A stretch of 19,658 bases of DNA, taken from Peptococcaceae bacterium BRH_c23 (GTDB lineage Bacteria; Bacillota_B; Desulfitobacteriia; Desulfitobacteriales; Desulfitobacteriaceae). A program made the position numbers and the translations under genes. The notes under the pieces were generated by a model. The model had not been told where the DNA came from and ran no database searches. It worked only from the letters and a program-made list of their open reading frames with translations. Of the stretch, positions 14,909 to 19,658 are shown piece by piece; position 1 is the stretch's first letter; each line of letters begins with the position of its first letter. The DNA is taken from assembly GCA_000961805.1 (NCBI GenBank), contig LADV01000161.1, positions 1 through 19,658 of the forward strand. The letters run 5' to 3'.

Positions 14909-15559
14909 TTAGTCGGGTAATTTCGCAAGTAATTTTTTGTTTCCAACAATAACTAAGACATCCCGTTCCTCAATCACTGTATTTGCCCCTGGAGCAACAA
15001 TAATATCGTCCTCATTCCTTTTGATTGCTATCACATTGATTCCATAAACTGCTCTTAAGTCTAATTCTCCGAGTGATTTATTGACAAATTGGGCAGAAGC
15101 AACGATTTCAAAAATGCTAAACTTCGGTGACAATTCGATATAATCCATGACATTAGAGGTTACTAAGTTGTGGGCTAGGCGAATTCCCATATCCTGTTCT
15201 GGATAAATAACTTTGTCTGCTCCGATTTTTTCTAAGACCTTCCCGTGTTGAGAGGACTGAGCTTTAGCGACAACATAGGGAGTTCCCATTTCTTTAAGCA
15301 TAAGAGTGATCAGTATATTCGCTTCAAGGTCATCCCCCATAGCGACAACTGCTACATCTAAATTCCTTACTCCTAAAGCCCGGAGCGTCTCCTCCTCACG
15401 TGCATCGGCCTGAACAGCCTGGGTTACATCATTCATGACGGAATGAACAGCACTTTCGTTTTTATCAATGGCTAAGACATCATGACCCAACTCGCTGATG
15501 GTTATAGCCACACTTTTTCCGAATCGCCCTAAACCAATAACCACAAATTGTTTGCGCAC
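14909..15559 (-). CDS. Potassium uptake regulatory subunit (KtrA/KtrC-type RCK protein)
   Basis: A 216-residue protein, the length of KtrA/KtrC. The TrkA-N (RCK_N) domain begins with the nucleotide-binding motif VVIGLGRFGKSVA (6-18) and the acidic residue of LAIDKNE. VVAMGDDLEANIL follows, and a TrkA-C domain occupies about 135-216 (LGELDLRAVYGINVIAI, VIEERDVLVIVGNKKL). Such octameric rings bind ATP/ADP, and often c-di-AMP at the C-domain, and gate a KtrB-type channel in the membrane. No channel gene is in the window, as is common for KtrC. The start is a GTG after GGGGGAT. It is monocistronic by appearance, with an extended -10 promoter about 140 nt upstream. Confidence 0.92.
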   Translation of the reverse strand: MRKQFVVIGLGRFGKSVAITISELGHDVLAIDKNESAVHSVMNDVTQAVQADAREEETLRALGVRNLDVAVVAMGDDLEANILITLMLKEMGTPYVVAKAQSSQHGKVLEKIGADKVIYPEQDMGIRLAHNLVTSNVMDYIELSPKFSIFEIVASAQFVNKSLGELDLRAVYGINVIAIKRNEDDIIVAPGANTVIEERDVLVIVGNKKLLAKLPD

Positions 15560-15698
15560 TAATTTATCCCCCTATCCAATCATAATTCGTTCTTCTGGAT
15601 ATTTAATCTGCCCCACTCTCCCGACAAAATCGTTGAAATGATGGCTATTTTGCCGACTAGGGAAAGACGGGGAGTAACAGACATGCCTAAACTAGATT
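15560..15698 (-). other. 5' leader of the Ktr gene with a hairpin
   Basis: About 140 nt separate the predicted promoter from the GTG start. A stem forms between 15622-15630 and 15647-15655 (CGACAAAAT with ATTTTGCCG, one G-T pair), flanked by GC-rich stretches (CCCCACTC and GGGGAGT) that could extend it. Ktr genes are often controlled by ydaO-type c-di-AMP riboswitches, but I could not find that consensus here, so no riboswitch is claimed. Confidence 0.3.
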
Positions 15699-15707
15699 AT
15701 TATATCA
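15699..15707 (-). promoter_or_regulatory. Extended -10 promoter of the Ktr gene
   Basis: On the minus strand TGATATAAT forms a perfect -10 with an upstream TG (extended -10). The -35 region is weak, which is tolerated by such promoters. Confidence 0.45.
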
Positions 15708-15822
15708 TAAACTCGATGCCGGACATGACACAAAGAAGCTGGTTCAAATCTTAATTTATTTATCCAAAGGTAAATATGTAATCGTTCGATCTATCTATTT
15801 CCACAATCGCTTAATTTTATCT

Positions 15823-15878
15823 CTACATAATCAATTCTAAGGCACCCGCTTTAAAAAATGGGTGTTCCTTATTTTGCT
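15823..15878 (-). repeat. Inverted second copy of module 3
   Basis: Read on the minus strand, GCAAAATAAGGAACACCCA (15859-15877) is identical to 8619-8637. The hairpin that follows is degenerate (CACCC paired with GGGTG, with mismatches inside). The sequence beyond it still matches at about 12 of 16 positions. It looks like a decayed copy of the 8.6-kb element end. Confidence 0.65.
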
Positions 15879-15954
15879 CCATTGACTACATTACAAGAAT
15901 GAAAAAGCAGTCTGAATAGCAATACTAAGCATCTCCAAAAGTTTAGAAATAAAA

Positions 15955-15987
15955 CAACCCTACCTTCAAACCTTGAAAGTAGGGTTG
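15955..15987. terminator. Hairpin, possible terminator
   Basis: CAACCCTAC (15955-15963) pairs with GTAGGGTTG (15979-15987), and an inner TTCAA/TTGAA stem extends it. On the minus strand TTTTATTTC follows, as in an intrinsic terminator. No minus-strand gene ends nearby, so what it terminates is unclear. The rest of 15988-16114 shows no gene. Confidence 0.45.
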
Positions 15988-16132
15988 CTTTAATAGGATA
16001 AGTTAACATTAGTCTTCATCTTTTTAGAAAAAATGGATTACAAACGTACTGATAAAATGACAAAACAGTGGTTATACTTTATTTTGTAGATACAATTATC
16101 CATAACAATTAATTAAAGAGGTGTTGTTTATA

Positions 16133-16444
16133 ATGTTTAATGACAAGATTTTGACATGTAGGGACTGCGGCCAGGAATTTGTCTTTTCGGCCTCTGAACA
16201 AGAATTTTACGCTGAAAAGGGATTTACCAACGAACCTGGAAGGTGCGCAGAATGCCGCGCTGCTAAAAAAGCACAGACTCGAAATTCTGGCGGCGGATAT
16301 AACAATAACCGTCAAGATCGCGAAATGTTCCCCGCTACATGCGCGACATGTGGTGTAGAAACAACCGTACCTTTCCGCCCAACGGGTGATAGACCAGTTT
16401 ATTGTCGGGACTGCTTCCAACCCGCTCCACGCAATAATTGGTAA
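16133..16444 (+). CDS. Small protein with two zinc-ribbon motifs
   Basis: A 103-residue protein. The N-terminal half (DKILTCRDCGQEFVFSASEQEFYAEKGF, then RCAECRAAKKAQ) matches the 'probable zinc-ribbon' (zf-trcl) type, with CxxC pairs at residues 10-13 and about 38-41. A second CxxC-x17-CxxC unit follows (CATCGVETTVPFRPTGDRPVYCRDC). All eight cysteines of the two sites are intact. A Gly/Asn/Arg-rich linker (NSGGGYNNNRQDR) separates them, as in nucleic-acid-binding proteins, but the role is unknown. I chose the ATG at 16133, about 9 nt after AAAGAGGTG; the GTG at 16121 overlaps that site. A terminator follows directly. Confidence 0.85.
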   Translation: MFNDKILTCRDCGQEFVFSASEQEFYAEKGFTNEPGRCAECRAAKKAQTRNSGGGYNNNRQDREMFPATCATCGVETTVPFRPTGDRPVYCRDCFQPAPRNNW

Positions 16445-16463
16445 CCCCCCCTTAAAACACCGA

Positions 16464-16495
16464 CCTCCCCATCTTATGGATGAGGGGGTTTTATT
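16464..16495 (+). terminator. Intrinsic terminator of the zinc-ribbon gene
   Basis: CCTCCCCATC (16464-16473) pairs with GATGAGGGGG (16479-16488) with one mismatch and one G-T pair. TTTTATTTT follows. It sits between convergent genes and may also serve msrAB, whose stop is at 16498. Confidence 0.8.
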
Positions 16496-16497
16496 TT

Positions 16498-17526
16498 CTA
16501 TTCAGCACAGGAAAAAATGTTGAGGTATTCACCATAACCTTCTTGTTCTAGTTCTTCTTTAGGAATAAACCTTAGAGCAGCAGAATTAATGCAGTATCGC
16601 AAGCCAGTAGGAATTGGACCATCCTTAAAAACATGTCCGAGGTGAGCCTCCGACTTTGTACAAACAACTTCAGTCCGACTCATAAAATGACTCCGATCAT
16701 GCCTTTCTTGAATATTTCCCGGTAAAAGAGGTTTTGAAAAACTTGGCCATCCACAACCAGCATCGAATTTGTCCTGTGAACTGAAAAGAGGCTCTCCAGA
16801 TATTAGATCGACGTAAATACCTTCTCTTTCATTATCCCAATACTCATTCTTAAAGGCTGGTTCGGTACCGCGTTCTTGTGTTACTTGGTATTGGATCTCA
16901 GTTAATTTAGACCTTAGAAGCTCTTTCTCTTTTTTTCTCTTTTTTCGGTTATTTCTCTCATTATAGTCCTTTTGAATAGCGCTTTCTTCTTTTTCCATAT
17001 CCCAGTATACTTTAAGAAAATCATCCCGCCCTGATCCTTGACGGTACGCACCGTATCTTAAAGGAAATTTACTATGATACCTTTGATGGTATTCCTCTGC
17101 AGGATAAAAAGTTGCAGCGGGTAATATTTTAGTGACAATAGGATCCTTAAATCTAGCGCTTTTTTCGAGGATCTCCTTAGATTTTAGTGCTTGTAGGCTC
17201 TGCTCCTCATTATGATAAAAAATTACTGTTTGGTAAGCTTCACCTTGATCTAAAAATTGTCCAACAGGGTCTGTCGGGTCAATCTGACGCCAGTAAATTT
17301 TTAACAGTTCGGTGTACGGAACCAAAACCGGATCAAAAGTGACCTCCACTGCCTCAAAATGTCCAGTCTTTTTAGAGCAAACATCCTCATAGGTTGGATT
17401 CTCCAAATTTCCCCCAGTATATCCTGACACCACTTTAATAACCCCAGGCAATTCCTCAAACGGTTTCACCATACACCAGAAACAGCCTCCCGCAAAGGTA
17501 GCAAGTTGGTATCCGTTATTATCCAC
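16498..17526 (-). CDS. msrAB: Fused peptide methionine sulfoxide reductase MsrA-MsrB
   Basis: A 342-residue bifunctional enzyme. MsrA occupies about residues 5-165, with the active-site motif [17 protein letters not shown] (catalytic C15, nearby C18) and [13 protein letters not shown] highly charged linker (170-205, [23 protein letters not shown]) leads to MsrB at about 205-335, with [30 protein letters not shown] and the catalytic cysteine C312 in [11 protein letters not shown]. The CxxC zinc pairs of some MsrB proteins are absent, as in Bacillus MsrB. It reduces both S- and R-methionine sulfoxide using thioredoxin, an oxidative-stress repair function in the cytoplasm (no signal peptide). 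The start is a GTG after GAGGGAA. It is transcribed divergently from the acyl-CoA dehydrogenase. Confidence 0.95.
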   Translation of the reverse strand: MDNNGYQLATFAGGCFWCMVKPFEELPGVIKVVSGYTGGNLENPTYEDVCSKKTGHFEAVEVTFDPVLVPYTELLKIYWRQIDPTDPVGQFLDQGEAYQTVIFYHNEEQSLQALKSKEILEKSARFKDPIVTKILPAATFYPAEEYHQRYHSKFPLRYGAYRQGSGRDDFLKVYWDMEKEESAIQKDYNERNNRKKRKKEKELLRSKLTEIQYQVTQERGTEPAFKNEYWDNEREGIYVDLISGEPLFSSQDKFDAGCGWPSFSKPLLPGNIQERHDRSHFMSRTEVVCTKSEAHLGHVFKDGPIPTGLRYCINSAALRFIPKEELEQEGYGEYLNIFSCAE

Positions 17527-17767
17527 GTTCTTCCCTCATTCTCTCGATTTAGTGCACTCATGGCAGTTACTCTAACACTAATTTTTACCCGATTTATGAA
17601 GTTCTACGTACCTACATGATAATTTTCTTCTCCATTATCTGTTATTAGAAAAGGTTCTGTCATGATCATTTTATTACTAATAATATATATATTACACCAT
17701 AAATAGATTCCATATATTATTATCTGAAATAAAAGATAATTATACTGCCACTGTGGGAAATGTTTAC

Positions 17768-17795
17768 TTTACATTCTTAATATTTATGAGATAAT
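17768..17795 (+). promoter_or_regulatory. Sigma-A promoter of the acyl-CoA dehydrogenase gene
   Basis: TTTACA (17768-17773) and GATAAT (17790-17795) are separated by 16 nt. They match the sigma-A consensus at 5 of 6 positions each and lie about 60 nt upstream of the start codon. The remainder of 17527-17767 is AT-rich; it shows no gene and must hold the msrAB promoter, which I could not pin down. Confidence 0.55.
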
Positions 17796-17806
17796 TAAGA
17801 CAATTA

Positions 17807-17822
17807 ATGAATGGTAATTCAT
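17807..17822. promoter_or_regulatory. Palindrome just downstream of the promoter, candidate operator
   Basis: ATGAATGGTAATTCAT has perfect 6-bp arms around GGTA. It lies between the -10 box and the ribosome site, where a repressor would block initiation. The TGAAT/ATTCA half-sites recall TetR-type fatty-acid regulators such as Bacillus FadR, but the spacing differs and the assignment is tentative. Confidence 0.4.
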
Positions 17823-17853
17823 ATTACTATTTATAAAGAGAGGTGTGAGAGTT

Positions 17854-19557
17854 ATGTCCCTATTATTCAATCCGCAAAACTATGACAGCCCACAGGCAGA
17901 TCGGCAATCTAGGGAAGTTATGGAAAAAACCATCCAATTCTTCGAGGACAAAGGTCTGGCAAGCATCAAAGAAGATGATCAAGCAAACCGCTGGTATACT
18001 GATTTCTTGAAATTCATCAAAGCAGAACGTATTTTTTCTACCTTGTTAACCCCTTCGGGATACGGTGCCCCGGACTCAAGGTTTGATCTGAGCCGCGTCT
18101 GTGAATTTAATGAAATTACCGCCTTTTATTCCTTAGCATATCAATACGCCTACCAGGTTAGCGTTCTCGGACTTGGCCCTATTTGGATGGGAGATAATGA
18201 GAAGGTCAAACACATAACTGCCCAAAAGTTGATCGACGGGGGGATTTTTGCTTTTGGTTTGTCCGAAAAAGCCCACGGTGCTGACCTTTACAGCAATGAA
18301 ATGGCCTTGTCCCCAACCGACGATGGCAACTATCTAGCTAACGGCGGAAAATACTATATCGGCAACGCCAATGTAGCCGCCCTAGTTTCCACCTTCGCAC
18401 GTTATAAAGATTCCAAGGATTATGTCTTTTTCGTTGTTGACAGCCAACATCGCAACTATAAATTAATTAAAAAAATCTCCACCTCTGGGGTCCGTCCAGC
18501 TTATGTAGGAGATTATGACCTTATTGATTACCCCATAACGTCTGACGAAATTCTTTCTAGTGGCCCTTTAGCTTGGGATTCAGCTCTTTCCACCATCAAC
18601 ATAGGGAAATTTCAATTGGGTTTTGCGTCCATCGGAATTTCTACTCATGCCTATTACGAAGCTCTGAATCATGCTTCAAATCGAGAATTATATGGTAAAA
18701 AAGTCACAGATTTTCCCCATATCCAGAAGATCTTTACTGAATCCTATGCTCGACTGATTGCCATGAAACTGTATGCTCTGAGAAGTTTAGATTATTTTCG
18801 TTCTGCTTCTGACGATGATCGGCGCTATTTGCTTTTTAACCCCATTCAAAAAATGAAAGTAACAACCCAAGGCATGAAAATTATCGAAATGCTTCTCGAT
18901 GCTATTGCTGCTAAAGGGTTTGAACAGGACACATATTTCGAGACCGCCATTCGTGACATAGGCATGATCCCCCGCTTGGAAGGAACGACCCATGTTAATA
19001 TTGCCCTCGTCATTAAATTCATGAACAACTATTTCTTTAGTCCCGCAGAGTTCCCAGTAATCCCTAAGCGTGATGACCCTGCTGACGATAGTTACCTTTT
19101 CCGTCAGAAAGCGGGAAAACTCGCCTCTGTCCGGTTCCCTGACTATTGCCTAGCCTATGAAGGACTTCAAGTCCCCAATGTAGCAGTCTTCAAAGAACAA
19201 ATCGAACTCTTCCGTTCCTTCATAGAACAAGCCCGTCCGAATCCTGAACAACTCAAGAATATTGATTATATGCTCGCGCTAGGTGAAATGTTTACCTTGA
19301 TCGTATATGCTCAGCTGATTCTCGAGAATTCCAAAATCCATTCCATCTCTCCGGCTTTGCTCGATGAGATCTTTAACTTCCTCGTTCGGGACTTCGCTCA
19401 ATTTGCTTTAACTCAACTTTCCAATTACAGTAATTCTGAGCAACAAGAAGAATTCCTAAAATCTATGCTGAAAAAGCCCATCCTGAACCCTGTAACTGTC
19501 CAGTCCCTATGGGAAAATGAAGTGAAGCCTTTACAAGGCACCTATCAAAACACTTAA
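17854..19557 (+). CDS. Atypical acyl-CoA dehydrogenase family protein
   Basis: A 567-residue protein of the acyl-CoA dehydrogenase superfamily. The N-terminal helical domain includes LTPSGYGAPDSRFDLSRVCEFNEITA. The FAD-contact motif is altered to FGLSEKAHGADL (134-145) where ordinary members have TEPxxGSD. The middle domain contains NGGKYYIGNANVA. The C-terminal domain has LEGTTHVNIALV, in which E376 is at the position of the catalytic base of long-type members. About 170 extra residues follow. I chose the ATG at 17854, 8 nt after AGAGAGGTG, over the GTG at 17845 that overlaps that site. It is a single-gene unit with its own promoter, a possible operator and a terminator. The substrate is unknown. 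Codon use is like its neighbours. Confidence 0.85.
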   Translation: MSLLFNPQNYDSPQADRQSREVMEKTIQFFEDKGLASIKEDDQANRWYTDFLKFIKAERIFSTLLTPSGYGAPDSRFDLSRVCEFNEITAFYSLAYQYAYQVSVLGLGPIWMGDNEKVKHITAQKLIDGGIFAFGLSEKAHGADLYSNEMALSPTDDGNYLANGGKYYIGNANVAALVSTFARYKDSKDYVFFVVDSQHRNYKLIKKISTSGVRPAYVGDYDLIDYPITSDEILSSGPLAWDSALSTINIGKFQLGFASIGISTHAYYEALNHASNRELYGKKVTDFPHIQKIFTESYARLIAMKLYALRSLDYFRSASDDDRRYLLFNPIQKMKVTTQGMKIIEMLLDAIAAKGFEQDTYFETAIRDIGMIPRLEGTTHVNIALVIKFMNNYFFSPAEFPVIPKRDDPADDSYLFRQKAGKLASVRFPDYCLAYEGLQVPNVAVFKEQIELFRSFIEQARPNPEQLKNIDYMLALGEMFTLIVYAQLILENSKIHSISPALLDEIFNFLVRDFAQFALTQLSNYSNSEQQEEFLKSMLKKPILNPVTVQSLWENEVKPLQGTYQNT

Positions 19558-19584
19558 CCTTAGCACTATAATCGCGACCTCTAA

Positions 19585-19619
19585 GCACCTTTGGATTTAC
19601 TTCCAAAGGTGCGTTCTTT
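19585..19619 (+). terminator. Intrinsic terminator of the acyl-CoA dehydrogenase gene
   Basis: GCACCTTTGG (19585-19594) and CCAAAGGTGC (19603-19612) form a perfect 10-bp stem with an 8-nt loop, followed by GTTCTTT. Confidence 0.8.
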
Positions 19620-19658
19620 ACTATACTTTACTATACTTTACTATACTTTACTATACTT
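19616..19658 (+). repeat. 10-bp tandem repeat running into the right edge
   Basis: CTTTACTATA is repeated 4.3 times without a mismatch and continues to the end of the window, so the copy number is unknown. Each unit contains TATACT, one base from a -10 hexamer. It follows the terminator directly. Confidence 0.9.

Noticed and set aside
15560..15720. c-di-AMP (ydaO-type) riboswitch before the Ktr gene
   Set aside because: The leader length and gene are suggestive and a hairpin exists, but I could not find the conserved ydaO core segments.
16109..16420. Minus-strand 103-codon frame opposite the zinc-ribbon gene
   Set aside because: The plus strand has eight correctly spaced zinc-ligand cysteines, a good ribosome site and a terminator; the minus frame has none of these.

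Overview
The window looks like chromosome from a low-to-moderate GC, Gram-positive, probably strictly anaerobic Firmicute. Strong AGGAGG-type ribosome sites, an oxygen-sensitive [4Fe-4S]/FAD 4-hydroxybutyryl-CoA dehydratase, clostridial-type ferredoxins and a sigma-54 activator fit a Desulfosporosinus/Desulfitobacterium-like Peptococcaceae member. That placement is inference from gene content, not from a marker gene.

Region 1 (1-8440, minus strand) is a CoA-ester catabolic operon. In transcription order it holds enoyl-CoA hydratase (crt), 4-hydroxybutyryl-CoA dehydratase (abfD), a long acyl-CoA dehydrogenase, 3-hydroxybutyryl-CoA dehydrogenase (hbd), a DUF362 protein with a cysteine-rich tail, and a FadN-type 3-hydroxyacyl-CoA dehydrogenase/enoyl-CoA hydratase that runs off the left edge. 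The enzymes would take 4-hydroxybutyryl-CoA to crotonyl-CoA, then to acetoacetyl-CoA (oxidation) or butyryl-CoA (reduction). A CoA-transferase and a thiolase are not seen and may lie outside. A textbook -24/-12 sigma-54 promoter sits about 100 nt upstream of crt.

Region 2 (8441-10445) holds the likely activator, a PAS/AAA+/Fis sigma-54 enhancer-binding protein, with its own sigma-A promoter. Between it and the crt promoter lie a terminator and a composite repeat of three modules. Each module recurs singly elsewhere in the window. Module 2 shows a compensatory base-pair change, and module 1 sits where activator sites would be expected.

Region 3 (10446-13283, minus) is a compact six-gene operon: a multi-cysteine ferredoxin-like protein, a small 2[4Fe-4S] ferredoxin, an unrecognised cysteine-rich protein, a small helical protein, and two MaoC-type hot-dog proteins that look like a heterodimeric hydratase pair. 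I do not know a described pathway with this combination, and it is the best candidate here for an undescribed system.

Region 4 (13284-16132) is mostly non-coding, with repeat modules, hairpins, a possible 42-residue membrane peptide, a 61-residue unknown protein and a KtrA/KtrC-type RCK potassium-uptake regulator.

Region 5 (16133-19658) holds a small double-zinc-ribbon protein (+), a fused methionine sulfoxide reductase MsrA-MsrB (-), and a divergent atypical acyl-CoA dehydrogenase (+) with its own promoter, a possible operator and a terminator. A 10-bp tandem repeat runs into the right edge.

Several starts given here differ from the longest open frame because an internal ATG has a much better ribosome site: DUF362 at 3002, the cysteine-rich protein at 12085, the large ferredoxin at 13283, the zinc-ribbon protein at 16133 and the acyl-CoA dehydrogenase at 17854.
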